Shown in pieces: positions 6,907 to 15,296 of a DNA stretch of 21,742 bases (positions within the stretch are counted from its first letter, which is position 1; each line of letters starts with the position of its first letter). The position numbers and the translations under genes are program-made. The stretch lies in the NCBI GenBank assembly GCA_964570935.1, contig CAZMZP010000036.1, forward strand, positions 1-21,742, given 5' to 3'. The DNA is from JAFGJU01 sp964570935. Its GTDB lineage: Bacteria > Eisenbacteria > RBG-16-71-46 > JAFGJU01. The notes beneath the pieces are model-generated. The model made no database searches, was not told the origin of the DNA, and worked only from the letters and a program-made list of their open reading frames with translations.

Positions 6907-8271
6907 ATGAGAACATCAGACATCGAGACCAGCGCGGGGAGAGTGCCGCCGCATTCCATAGAGGCCGAGCAGAGCGTGCTGGGCGCGATGCTCATCGATG
7001 CGGCCGCCGCCGGCAAGTGCCTGGAGCTTATCCGGGACGACGACGCCTTCTACAGAGAAGCCCACAGGAAGATCTTCCGCACCATCACTTCGATACACGA
7101 CAAAGGTGAACCGGCGGACCTGGTGACCGTCGGAGAGGAGCTCAAGAAGAAGGGAGAGCTCGAGCAGGTGGGCGGGCCGTCCTACCTGGCCTCGCTGTTC
7201 GAGCAGGTGGCCACGTCGGCGAACGTGGAATACTACTGCAGAATCGTCCTGGAGAAGGCCACCCTCCGCAAGCTCATCGAGGCCGGCACCACAATCGCCA
7301 CCGAGGCCTTCACCTCGAAGGAGGACTCGGGAAGCGTTCTGGACAGAGCGGAACAGATGATATTCGGAATCTCGGACGCGAAGACCAGGACCGGGTTTGT
7401 GGCGCTCGGGGACATCCTGGGGCACAGTTTCGAGGTCATCCAGGAGCTGTACGACAAGAAGAAGCACGTGACTGGAGTCGAGACGGGATTCTTCGAGCTG
7501 GACACCAAGACCGCCGGCTTCCAGCCGTCGGACCTGGTAGTGCTGGCCAGCAGGCCGTCGATGGGCAAGACGAGCCTCTCCATGAACATCGCCGAACACG
7601 CGGCAATAAAGAACAGGGTGCCGGTGGCGGTGTTCAGTCTCGAAATGGCCAGAGAGCAGGTCGTCCTGAGGATGCTGTGCTCTCAGGCGCGGGTGGAATC
7701 TCACAGGGTGAGGACCGGATACCTCAGGGAGTCCGATTGGCCGCTTCTGACCACGGCCGCGGGGCTCCTGTCGAAGGCCCCCATCTACATAGACGACACT
7801 CCCGCCATGAGCGTGCTCGAAATGCGCTCCAAGGCGAGGAGGCTCAAATCCGAGGCGAACATCGGCCTGATAATAGTGGACTACCTTCAGCTCGTCCGGG
7901 GCCTGTCGGACGTGGAGAACAGACAGCAGGAGATCTCTCAGATCTCCCGGTCGCTCAAGGCGCTGGCCAAGGAACTCAGGGTCCCGGTGGTCGCGCTTTC
8001 CCAGCTTTCCAGAGCCGTGGAGACGCGCGGCGGAGACAGGCGGCCGGTGCTGTCGGACCTGAGAGAGTCCGGGGCAATCGAGCAGGACGCGGACGTCGTC
8101 ATATTCATCTACCGGCCGGAAGTGTACGAAAAGACCCCAGATAATGAGGGAAGGGCGGAGCTCATAATCGGGAAGCAGAGGAACGGTCCGATAGGCACCG
8201 TGGAGCTCACGTTCATAAGCGAGTACACCCGCTTCGAGAGCATGTCCAAGAGGCCGGAAGAGCCGTTCTAG
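6907..8271 (+). CDS. dnaB: Replicative DNA helicase DnaB
   Basis: The hexameric 5'-3' helicase of the replication fork, 454 aa. The N-terminal domain (about 10-115) opens with PPHSIEAEQSVLGAMLID. A linker carries the helix that binds the neighbouring subunit. The RecA-like C-terminal domain (about 185-450) has Walker A in ASRPSMGKTS (214-223), VFSLEM (242-247), Walker B in LIIVDYLQL (321-329), ALSQLSRAVE (363-372), LSDLRESGAIEQDAD (382-396) and the arginine-finger region KQRNGPIG (423-430). It is full length with no intein, although DnaB is a frequent intein host. ATG 6907 has CGGAGA about eight bases upstream. dnaB often follows different genes in other phyla; here it is separated from mlaE by 223 bp. 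Confidence 0.97.
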   Translation: MRTSDIETSAGRVPPHSIEAEQSVLGAMLIDAAAAGKCLELIRDDDAFYREAHRKIFRTITSIHDKGEPADLVTVGEELKKKGELEQVGGPSYLASLFEQVATSANVEYYCRIVLEKATLRKLIEAGTTIATEAFTSKEDSGSVLDRAEQMIFGISDAKTRTGFVALGDILGHSFEVIQELYDKKKHVTGVETGFFELDTKTAGFQPSDLVVLASRPSMGKTSLSMNIAEHAAIKNRVPVAVFSLEMAREQVVLRMLCSQARVESHRVRTGYLRESDWPLLTTAAGLLSKAPIYIDDTPAMSVLEMRSKARRLKSEANIGLIIVDYLQLVRGLSDVENRQQEISQISRSLKALAKELRVPVVALSQLSRAVETRGGDRRPVLSDLRESGAIEQDADVVIFIYRPEVYEKTPDNEGRAELIIGKQRNGPIGTVELTFISEYTRFESMSKRPEEPF

Positions 8272-8321
8272 CCGCCTTCGACTCCCGCGACGCGGCTGAC
8301 CGGAATCCATTCAACATCCCC

Positions 8322-8350
8322 TTGCCTTTGAACCCGCAAACGGATATTGT
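8322..8350 (+). promoter_or_regulatory. Candidate promoter for mlaEFD
   Basis: TTGCCT (8322-8327) and TATTGT (8345-8350) are spaced by 17 bp, each matching four of six consensus bases. They sit in the 223-bp gap between dnaB and mlaE. The leader also holds a GC hairpin: CGCCGCG (8421-8427) pairs with CGCGGCG (8431-8437). Confidence 0.4.
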
Positions 8351-8494
8351 GCGTTGGGATACGCTCCGTGCGGTGCGCGCGGAAGCGTCGCCGCGCATGG
8401 GGCCGCTGCGTACGGCGTGCCGCCGCGAGTCGCGGCGAGGCCGCCCCGCCCGGGCCCTTCCGCGTGAGTCCTTTCGCTGGTTCGAGGAAGCCCG

Positions 8495-9298
8495 ATGGAT
8501 GCCAATCACTCACTCGCGGGCGCCCAGACCGTGGGCCGCAGAGTCGTCGAGAGCCTGGAAGAGACCGGCAGGGTCTTCATATTCTTCGTCAGCGTGTTCA
8601 GGTCGTTCCCCGGTTTCTGGCGGAAGGGCCATCTCGTGCTGGAGCAGATGGTGGCGATGGGCATCGAATCGCTGCCGCTGGTCTTCGTCACGTCAATTTT
8701 CACCGGCGCCGTGGCGGCCGTGCAGGCCGCGTATCAGTTCCAGGCCTACGTGCCGATGCGATACCTGGGCTCGGTCATCGGCAAGAGCGTGGTCATAGAG
8801 CTGGGTCCTGTGCTCACCGCCCTGGTCGTCGCGGGGAGAGTGGGCGCCTCCATCGCCGCGGAGCTGGGCACCATGAAGGTGACCGAGCAGATCGACGCGC
8901 TGGAGACGATAGGAATAAGTCCGATAAGATATCTCGCCGTCCCGAGGATGATAGCCGGAATGGTGATGCTGCCGGTCGTCACGATTTTCTCGGACTTCCT
9001 GGCCATCGTAGGCGCTTACGTCGTCGCTTACGTCTCGCTGGACGTGGCCACGAACACCTTCATGGAGGGCCTGAGACTCTTCTTCGAGATGAGAGATGTC
9101 TTCGGCGGGCTCGTGAAGAGTCTCTTCTTCGGCGTCGTGATAGCCACCATGGGCTGCTACTTCGGTTTCCACGCCGAGGGCGGCGCGGAGGGAGTCGGCC
9201 GGGCGACGACCAGAGCTGTCGTGTCGTCCTGCCTTGCGATACTGGTGCTCGACTACATGCTGGCCACGCTCATCTTCAGAGTGCTCCTGGGGGCATGA
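8495..9298 (+). CDS. mlaE: MlaE-family ABC transporter permease
   Basis: The inner-membrane permease of an Mla-type phospholipid transporter, which moves lipids between inner and outer membrane. The 267-aa protein carries the family signature ELGPVLTALVVAGRVGAS (102-119), followed by IAAELGTMKVTEQIDAL (120-136) and IGISPIRYLAVPR (139-151). Hydrophobic membrane segments lie near 57-78, 152-182, 205-222 and 243-262. Length is typical. ATG 8495 follows GAGGAAG (8484-8490). It is the first of three genes coding permease, ATPase and MCE protein, which are expected to form one complex. mlaB and mlaC are not in this cluster, which is common outside Proteobacteria. Confidence 0.94.
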   Translation: MDANHSLAGAQTVGRRVVESLEETGRVFIFFVSVFRSFPGFWRKGHLVLEQMVAMGIESLPLVFVTSIFTGAVAAVQAAYQFQAYVPMRYLGSVIGKSVVIELGPVLTALVVAGRVGASIAAELGTMKVTEQIDALETIGISPIRYLAVPRMIAGMVMLPVVTIFSDFLAIVGAYVVAYVSLDVATNTFMEGLRLFFEMRDVFGGLVKSLFFGVVIATMGCYFGFHAEGGAEGVGRATTRAVVSSCLAILVLDYMLATLIFRVLLGA

Positions 9299-9380
9299 GG
9301 CGCGCGGCCGCCTTCGATTGTCCGCCCGCGGACGGAGAAGGCCGGAAGGCCGCGGGGTCCGCCGCAAAGGACGAAGATAA

Positions 9381-10127
9381 GTGATTATCGTCAAGCAGCT
9401 CGAAAAAAGCTTCGCCGGCAAGAAGGTCCTTAACGGCCTCGACCTCACCATCACTGACGGCGAGTCCCTGGTAATAATAGGAAGGAGCGGGTGCGGGAAG
9501 AGCGTTCTCCTCAAGCACATCATCGGGCTCCTCAGGCCGGACAGCGGGCACATCTTCATCGACGAGAGGGACATCACCGTGATGAAGGATGCCGAGCTGA
9601 GCGAGCTCAGGAAGAGGTTCGGGATGGTCTTCCAGGGGGCCGCGCTGTTCGACTCCATGACCGTGGCCGAGAACGTCGCCCTTCCGATGCGCGAGCACGC
9701 TCGCATGCCGGAGTCGGAGATACGCGGCCGCGTCACCGAGAAACTGCGGATGGTCGGCCTGGAGGGCGTCGAAGACGTGCATCCGGCGAGCCTGAGCGGC
9801 GGCATGAAGAAGAGAGTCGGACTGGCGCGGGCGATGGCGATCGACCCGGAGTTCATCCTGTACGACGAGCCGACAACGGGCCTCGACCCGATAATGGCCG
9901 ATGCCATAAACGACCTGATAAGGAGTCTCCAGAAGAAACTGACAATAACGTCCGTCGCCGTGACGCACGACATGAGGAGCGCGTACAAGATAGGCGACAG
10001 GATAGCGATGCTTAACGAAGGAAAGATAATCTACGAGGGTACGCCCCAGGAGATCCAGAAGTGCGAGGATCCGGCGGTCTGCCAGTTCATCTCCGGCAGC
10101 GGGAGCGGCCCCCTCACGGACTCTTGA
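9381..10127 (+). CDS. mlaF: MlaF-family ABC transporter ATPase
   Basis: The ATPase that powers the Mla lipid transporter. In 248 aa it shows Walker A GRSGCGKS (34-41), Q-loop FQGAALFDSMTVAENV (84-99, Q85), the signature LSGGMKKRVGLARA (138-151) in its Mla-typical form, Walker B ILYDEPTTGLDP (159-170) and the H-loop VTHD (H196). GTG 9381 is chosen because AAAGGA lies nine bases upstream and the product starts at the first beta strand (IIVKQLEKSF). The 82-bp gap after mlaE holds nothing recognisable. It very likely forms one operon with mlaE and mlaD. Confidence 0.95.
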   Translation: MIIVKQLEKSFAGKKVLNGLDLTITDGESLVIIGRSGCGKSVLLKHIIGLLRPDSGHIFIDERDITVMKDAELSELRKRFGMVFQGAALFDSMTVAENVALPMREHARMPESEIRGRVTEKLRMVGLEGVEDVHPASLSGGMKKRVGLARAMAIDPEFILYDEPTTGLDPIMADAINDLIRSLQKKLTITSVAVTHDMRSAYKIGDRIAMLNEGKIIYEGTPQEIQKCEDPAVCQFISGSGSGPLTDS

Positions 10128-10175
10128 CACTGACAGCGACCGGTACACGCATGTCGGTCTCCACAGGAGGAATTG

Positions 10176-11072
10176 ATGGACAGGAGAGGCACTGAGCTAA
10201 CGGTTGGCGTCACCGTTATCTTCGCTATCTTCGTTCTGGTCGGCGGGATAATCTGGATAAAGGGCTGCCAGGTCGCGAAGCGCGAGCACGTGTACAGGGT
10301 CGCGTTCGACGAAGTGGGCGGGCTCACCGTGGGAGACCCGGTGACGGTCTTGGGTGTGGAAAGGGGCTCGGTCAGGAAGATCGAGCTCGGCAGAGCCCGT
10401 GTGTATGTCGACCTGTCGGTGGACAAGGGAATCAGGATCACCAAGGACACGGGGTTCTACGTCAGGAACATCGGGCTGATGGGCGAGAAATACGTCGCGA
10501 TCACGTTGGGCAAGTCCACGGAGCCCGTGGCCAGGGGCGAGATCCTGGACGGCAGGTTCGAGAGCGGCGTGCCCGAGGTCGTGGGCGAGATAGGCATAGC
10601 GCTCAAGGATTTCGAGAAGACGGTCAGAAAGGTCCACGACGTGCTGGACCAGGTCGAGAAAGAAGGAAAGATCAGCGGCACTTTCGAGAACCTGAACCAG
10701 TTCAGCGGGCAGCTCCGCGGGGCGCTGGAAGAGAACAGGGAGGACCTCCGCTTGGCCGTGGACGACCTGCGTTACACCAGCAGCAAGCTGAGGCAGTTCG
10801 CCGAGGCGCGCGGCCCCGAGATAGACACGACCGTAACGCAGATAACCGAGCTCACGCGGGACCTGGACGGGCTGGTGACCAAGCTCGAGGGCCTGAGCGG
10901 GGCCGTGGAGACGTTGGTGCAGAAGGTGGAGGGCGGGCAGGGCACGCTCGGCAAGATGGTGAACGACGATGCCCTCTACAACGAGATGAAGACCACCCTC
11001 GAAGAAGCGAAGGCGTTGATAGCGGACATCAAGGCGAACCCGCGGCGCTACCTCAAGTTCAGCGTTTTCTAG
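10176..11072 (+). CDS. mlaD: MlaD/MCE-domain lipid-binding protein
   Basis: The substrate-binding MCE subunit, anchored in the inner membrane and facing the periplasm. Of 298 aa, residues 8-28 are a transmembrane helix with a short cytosolic lead. The MCE domain spans about 38-115 (YRVAFDEVGGLTVGDPVTV, then VRNIGLMGEKYVAITLG). A long helical region (about 140-250) is likely coiled coil. The C-terminal block GTLGKMVNDDALYNEM (256-271) and IKANPRRYLKFSVF (285-298) is frequent in MCE proteins of diverse phyla. The ATG at 10176 lies five bases after AGGAGG (10165-10170); an upstream TTG at 10173 is less suitable. In E. coli MlaD is shorter (183 aa), so the long helical tail implies a different periplasmic reach. 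Confidence 0.93.
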   Translation: MDRRGTELTVGVTVIFAIFVLVGGIIWIKGCQVAKREHVYRVAFDEVGGLTVGDPVTVLGVERGSVRKIELGRARVYVDLSVDKGIRITKDTGFYVRNIGLMGEKYVAITLGKSTEPVARGEILDGRFESGVPEVVGEIGIALKDFEKTVRKVHDVLDQVEKEGKISGTFENLNQFSGQLRGALEENREDLRLAVDDLRYTSSKLRQFAEARGPEIDTTVTQITELTRDLDGLVTKLEGLSGAVETLVQKVEGGQGTLGKMVNDDALYNEMKTTLEEAKALIADIKANPRRYLKFSVF

Positions 11073-11116
11073 AACGCCGCGCTGCGCGAGCGGGGGTGCG
11101 CTCCGAGGCACGGGGC

Positions 11117-11131
11117 GCCGCCGCGGGCGGC
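11117..11131 (+). terminator. GC hairpin after mlaD, possible terminator
   Basis: GCCGCC (11117-11122) pairs with GGCGGC (11126-11131) around GCG, 45 bases after the mlaD stop. No T-tract follows. The stretch is very GC rich, so such stems are expected by chance and the call is weak. Confidence 0.25.
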
Positions 11132-11195
11132 TTGCCCGGGGGCGACGCGCGTGCCGGCGTCCGCCGCGGTCCGTGCGTGGGGACAGGCAACACAA

Positions 11196-12596
11196 ATGAA
11201 ATCCCAGAAGAAAATAGTCTTTCTTTGCCGGAGCTGCGGCCACGAGAGCAGTAAGTGGTTCGGCAAGTGTCCCTCCTGCGGAGAATGGAACTCGGCAGTC
11301 GAGGAGGAACGCAGGAAGACGAAAGAGAAGTGGGTGGAGAGGGGCATCGCTCTCCGACAGCCCAGGCGTCTCGCCGACATCGGCGACGCGGAAGTCGAGA
11401 GAACACCGACCGGCATAAGCGAGTTCGACAGGGTGCTGGGAGGCGGCCTGGTCACGGGCGAGCTCGTGCTGGTGGGCGGCGACCCGGGTATCGGAAAATC
11501 AACGCTCCTGCTCCAGGTGCTCAGCAGGCTCGCGGAGGCGGGGAAGTCCTGTTTCTACGTCTCGGGCGAAGAGAGCGAGGCCCAGACCAGGATGCGGGCG
11601 AAGCGGCTGGGTGCCCTGGCCAATGACCTGTACGTGAGCTGCGAGACGGACGTCACGGTGATTCTGAACCAGCTGTCCGACCTCAAGGTCTCGGCGGCCG
11701 TGATAGATTCCATCCAGACGGTGTACGACCCGGAGCTCGACGGCACGCCCGGCAGCGTGGGGCAGATCAGAGAGTGCGGGCTCAAGTTCCTCAATTTCGC
11801 GAAGAGCAACCCGACCGCGCTGTTCTTGGTGGGGCACGTCACCAAGGAAGGCGCGGTGGCCGGCCCCCGAGTCCTGGAGCACATGGTGGACGCGGTGCTT
11901 TACCTCGAGGGTGAGAGGTACCAGAACTACCGCGTGCTCAGGGCCGCCAAGAACAGGTTCGGCTCCACGAACGAGATCGGCGTGTTCGAGATGGTCGAGA
12001 CGGGCCTGGCCGAGGTCGTCAATCCCTCCAAGGTGTTTCTTTCGGAGAGAGACTCGGCCGTTCCGGGTTCGGTGGTGGTCAGCAGCATTGAAGGCACGCG
12101 GCCCCTGCTGGTGGAGCTCCAGGCCCTGGTGTCGCGGACCGGCTACAGCTTCCCGCAGCGCGCGTCCACCGGTTACGACTCGAGAAGACTGTACGTCATG
12201 CTGGCGGTGCTGGAGAGGCGCATGGGGTTCCGGCTGGGCTCCATGGACGTGTTCGTGAACGTGGCCGGCGGCATACGACTGGACGAGCCCGGATGCGACC
12301 TGGGACTCGTGGTGGCCGTGGCCTCGAGTTGCAAGGACGCCGCGGTGAAATCCCACACCGCGGTCACGGGAGAAGTGGGCCTGGGTGGTGAAGTGAGACG
12401 CGTGTCGCAGATCTCTCACAGGATAAACGAGGCCAAGAAACTCGGTTTCAAGAGGATAATAATACCGGCCGGCAACCTCTCCGACTTGGGAGCGGCGGCC
12501 CGGAGCGATTCATCCATACAGGTTGTGGGCGTGGACGACGTCAGGAGCGCCGTGGCTCAGGCGCTGGAGAAAACGAAGAGTGAGAAGAAGGTGTGA
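11196..12596 (+). CDS. radA: DNA repair protein RadA (Sms)
   Basis: A RecA-like ATPase that promotes branch migration during recombination and repair. The 466-aa protein starts with a C4 zinc finger (C11, C14, C25, C28). The RecA-type core has Walker A GDPGIGKS (95-102), YVSGEES (121-127), VIDSIQTVYD and the RadA-specific KNRFGSTNEIG (252-262). A Lon-protease-like C-terminal domain follows (about 290-460). ATG 11196 is preferred because the finger normally begins about ten residues from the N-terminus; the in-frame ATG upstream lies in unconserved sequence. The Shine-Dalgarno is weak. In Bacillus, radA also heads a block with ispD, ispF, gltX, cysE and cysS. Here disA, which follows radA there, is missing. 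Confidence 0.95.
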   Translation: MKSQKKIVFLCRSCGHESSKWFGKCPSCGEWNSAVEEERRKTKEKWVERGIALRQPRRLADIGDAEVERTPTGISEFDRVLGGGLVTGELVLVGGDPGIGKSTLLLQVLSRLAEAGKSCFYVSGEESEAQTRMRAKRLGALANDLYVSCETDVTVILNQLSDLKVSAAVIDSIQTVYDPELDGTPGSVGQIRECGLKFLNFAKSNPTALFLVGHVTKEGAVAGPRVLEHMVDAVLYLEGERYQNYRVLRAAKNRFGSTNEIGVFEMVETGLAEVVNPSKVFLSERDSAVPGSVVVSSIEGTRPLLVELQALVSRTGYSFPQRASTGYDSRRLYVMLAVLERRMGFRLGSMDVFVNVAGGIRLDEPGCDLGLVVAVASSCKDAAVKSHTAVTGEVGLGGEVRRVSQISHRINEAKKLGFKRIIIPAGNLSDLGAAARSDSSIQVVGVDDVRSAVAQALEKTKSEKKV

Positions 12597-13329
12597 CACC
12601 GCCGCAATCCTTGTCGCGGCAGGCGCGGGGAAGCGGCTCGGCCGGAAGGGCGAGAAGGCATTCGCAGTCGTGGCGGGAAGACCGCTCATCTTTTACTCGC
12701 TGCTGGCGCTCGAGAATGCACCGGACGTCGAACGGGCGATCGTGGTCGTGCGGCGTGGCGCAGTCCGAAGATGCCAGGCACTGGTGAAAAGTCTGGCTCT
12801 GAGGAAGGTGGAAGCCGTGGTGGCGGGCGGGCGGAGAAGGCAGGACTCGGTCAGGAACGGGCTCCGGTTCGCGGGCGACAGCGAGTACGTGCTGGTGCAC
12901 GACGCCGCGAGGCCGTTCTTGAGCCGGCGCCTCGTGTCGCGGACGATGACGGCGTGCAGACGGACCGGCGCGGCCATCGCTGCCGAGCCCGCCTCGGACA
13001 CGGTCAAGCGAGTGAAGGGCCGCCGCGTGACCGGGACAATTCCGCGACAGACGCTCTGGCTGGCGCAGACGCCCCAGGCGTTCAGGCGGGAGCTCCTGGA
13101 ACGCGCGTTCAGGAAATGGCCGCGCGGGCTTGACGCGACCGACGACGCCGCCCTGCTGGAGAGAGCGGGCATGAAAGTCGCGGTCGTGCCCGGGGATTCG
13201 TTCAACATAAAGATAACGTACCCAGAGGACGTCGTCCTGGCCGAGGCTCTTCTCAAGGCGGGGAAAGGCCGGTTGGCCTGGAAGCGCCTTCCCGGCCGGA
13301 ATCGGACGAGGCCGAAAGAGCGACCATGA
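12580..13329 (+). CDS. ispD: 2-C-methyl-D-erythritol 4-phosphate cytidylyltransferase (IspD)
   Basis: Step three of the MEP isoprenoid pathway: MEP + CTP gives CDP-ME. The 249-aa protein has the CTP-binding loop AAILVAAGAGKRLG (8-21) with K27, AGGRRRQDSVRNGL (82-95), VLVHDAARPF (104-113), SDTVKRV (139-145), LAQTPQAF (161-168), the TDDA segment (187-190) and GDSFNIKITYPED (205-217). GTG 12580 is chosen: it gives a short lead before the loop, overlaps radA by 17 bp, and TGGAGA sits nine bases upstream. Reading on further upstream only duplicates the radA reading frame. The C-terminus has a basic tail (about 228-249). Its stop overlaps the ispF start. Confidence 0.93.
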   Translation: MRRRCDTAAILVAAGAGKRLGRKGEKAFAVVAGRPLIFYSLLALENAPDVERAIVVVRRGAVRRCQALVKSLALRKVEAVVAGGRRRQDSVRNGLRFAGDSEYVLVHDAARPFLSRRLVSRTMTACRRTGAAIAAEPASDTVKRVKGRRVTGTIPRQTLWLAQTPQAFRRELLERAFRKWPRGLDATDDAALLERAGMKVAVVPGDSFNIKITYPEDVVLAEALLKAGKGRLAWKRLPGRNRTRPKERP

Positions 13330-13835
13330 CATCGAATCACACAACTGAAGGCCACAGAACAGGAATCGGCTACGACGCCCATCCGTTCGTTGAAAACCGG
13401 GCGTTGGTCTTGGGCGGAGTGAGCATACCCCACACGAAGGGGCTCGGAGGACATTCTGACGCCGACGTTCTCTGCCACGCCATAGCGGACGCCCTGCTGG
13501 GCGCGGTGGCGGCCGGCGACATCGGCCTGCTCTTTCCGGACACCGACCCGCAGTACAAAGACGTTTCGAGCATCGCGCTTCTGGGCAAGGTCCGGGACCT
13601 GGTCCATGAGGCCGGAGCGCGCATAGTCAACGTGGATTCCGTGCTCGTCATCGAGGAGCCGCGGGTCTCGCCTCATTTCGGCGAGATGAGGGACCGGATC
13701 GCTGAGGCGCTTCTGCTGGACCGGGAGGCCGTCTCCGTCAAGGCCACGCGCAACGAAGGCATGGGATTCACGGGAAGGGCCGAGGGCGCGGCCGCCTTCG
13801 CGATCGCCACCCTGGTGGTCGCCGAGCCCGCTTAA
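13326..13835 (+). CDS. ispF: 2-C-methyl-D-erythritol 2,4-cyclodiphosphate synthase (IspF)
   Basis: Cyclises CDP-ME 2-phosphate to MEcPP in the MEP pathway, as a trimer with divalent metals. Metal ligands are visible as D17 and H19 (GYDAH) and H51 (LCHAIADALLGA). GLGGHSDADVL (39-49), AGDIGLLFPDTD (63-74) and KATRNEGMGFTGRAEG are family signatures. The length of 169 aa includes a ten-residue lead beyond compact homologues. It is translationally coupled to ispD by an ATGA overlap. ispD and ispF adjacent, or fused, is common; ispE is not in this window. Confidence 0.96.
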   Translation: MTSNHTTEGHRTGIGYDAHPFVENRALVLGGVSIPHTKGLGGHSDADVLCHAIADALLGAVAAGDIGLLFPDTDPQYKDVSSIALLGKVRDLVHEAGARIVNVDSVLVIEEPRVSPHFGEMRDRIAEALLLDREAVSVKATRNEGMGFTGRAEGAAAFAIATLVVAEPA

Positions 13836-13853
13836 CAGCGATTGAACAACGAC

Positions 13854-15296
13854 ATGTCAGCGAACCAAGTACGAGTCCGCTTCGCTCCCAGCCCCACCGG
13901 CAGTCTTCACGTCGGCGGCGCCAGGACCGCCCTGTACAACTGGCTCTTCGCGAGGGGCAGGCACGGCGCGTTCGTCCTCAGGATCGAGGACACCGACGTG
14001 GCCCGTTCGACTCCCGAATCCGAGGAAGGCGTGATGGCCGACCTGAGGTGGTTGGGAATCGAGTGGGACGAGGGGCCTGACCGGGGCGGCGCGTACGCGC
14101 CGTACAGGCAGTCGGAACGGAAGGACATCTACACGGCGTTCGCCATCAAGCTGCTCAACAGGGGGAACGCGTACCGCTGTTACTGCACCGAGGAGGAACT
14201 CGACGCCGAGAAAAAGAAACTGCTGGCTGAGGGCAGGCCTCCGCAGTACGGCGGACGCTGTCGCAGGCTGTCCGCCGAGGAAACGGCCGAATTCGAGAGG
14301 GCGGGAAGAAAGTCGAGCGTCAGGTTCTCCGCGCCGCAGAAGGAGTACGCCTTCGACGACGTGGTTCGGGACCGCGTGACGTTCCCGGCAGGCGTCGTGG
14401 GAGACTTCATCATCCTTCGCTCCGACGGAATGCCCACGTACAATTTCTCGTGCGTCGTGGATGACCACCTGATGAGGATATCCCACGTCATCAGGGCCGA
14501 GGAGCATCTGTCCAACACAGTCAGACAGCTCATGCTGTACGAAGCGTACGGCGTAGCGCCACCCACGTTTGCCCATCTGTCCATCATACTCAACCGCGAG
14601 AGGGCCAAGCTGAGCAAGAGAGACGGGGTCACCTCGGTCGCGGAATTCAGGAAGATCGGCTATCTGCCTCAGGCGATGACGAACTACCTCGCGCTGCTGG
14701 GATGGTCACCCGGAGAGGACAGGGAAATGATGACCGCGGACGAGCTCGTGACGAGCTTCTCACTCGAACGGGCAGCGAAGGCCGCGGCCGTCTTCGACAC
14801 GGCGAAGCTGGACTGGATGAACGGTCACTACATAAAGAAGCTGGATGCGGACGAGCTCCTGCGGCTGAGCCTGCCGTACTTCCGCGAGACCGGGCTCAAG
14901 GACGCGGGCGACGATAAACTCAGTAAGATACTCCTGGCCGTGAGAGACGGCCTGGCAAAATTGAGCGACCTTCGCTACCATGTGGCCATGTTCGAGCGGG
15001 AGGCGCCCGAGTTAGAGGCGGAGGCCGTCGCTCTGCTCAACGAGCCGTCTTCCCGTCAGTTGGTGTCGGCGGCGGCGGCCCTACTGGAGAGCTCCAGCGT
15101 GGGGTCGCAGGAAGACGCGAAGACATGGCTCAAGCTTGTGGGACAGGAAACAGGCAGAAAGGGCAAGGAGCTCTACATGCCCATTCGGGCGGCGCTGACC
15201 GGGAACCTGCACGGGCCCGAGCTGCCGCTCGTCATAGACATTCTGGGCAGGGAGAGTTGCATCGAGAGACTGCGGGCAGTCGGAGGAACCGGATGA
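13854..15296 (+). CDS. gltX: Glutamyl-tRNA synthetase
   Basis: Charges tRNA-Glu, and perhaps tRNA-Gln if the organism uses the amidotransferase route; discrimination cannot be read by eye. A class Ib enzyme of 480 aa. The N-terminal Rossmann fold has FAPSPTGSLHVGGARTA (10-26, the HIGH-type motif). YRCYCTEEEL (107-116) and GRCRRLS (134-140) correspond to the zinc-insert region, with only three Cys and no evident fourth ligand. ISHVIRAEEHLSNT (209-222) and KLSKRDG (252-258, the KMSKS-type loop) follow, then the helical anticodon-binding half. ATG 13854 is taken as start; TTG 13842 is in frame, but neither has a clear Shine-Dalgarno. The end overlaps ddl (ATGA). Confidence 0.95.
   Translation: MSANQVRVRFAPSPTGSLHVGGARTALYNWLFARGRHGAFVLRIEDTDVARSTPESEEGVMADLRWLGIEWDEGPDRGGAYAPYRQSERKDIYTAFAIKLLNRGNAYRCYCTEEELDAEKKKLLAEGRPPQYGGRCRRLSAEETAEFERAGRKSSVRFSAPQKEYAFDDVVRDRVTFPAGVVGDFIILRSDGMPTYNFSCVVDDHLMRISHVIRAEEHLSNTVRQLMLYEAYGVAPPTFAHLSIILNRERAKLSKRDGVTSVAEFRKIGYLPQAMTNYLALLGWSPGEDREMMTADELVTSFSLERAAKAAAVFDTAKLDWMNGHYIKKLDADELLRLSLPYFRETGLKDAGDDKLSKILLAVRDGLAKLSDLRYHVAMFEREAPELEAEAVALLNEPSSRQLVSAAAALLESSSVGSQEDAKTWLKLVGQETGRKGKELYMPIRAALTGNLHGPELPLVIDILGRESCIERLRAVGGTG

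Noticed and set aside
6916..8310. 464-aa minus-strand ORF opposite dnaB
   Set aside because: dnaB motifs occupy the plus strand over the whole length; the antisense product shows no family motif.
8347..9384. 345-aa plus-strand ORF overlapping mlaE in another frame
   Set aside because: Arg/Gly-rich shadow; mlaE carries all conserved motifs in this stretch.
10124..10152. TTGACA at the end of mlaF as an mlaD promoter
   Set aside because: No -10 at suitable spacing; mlaD is better read as part of the operon.
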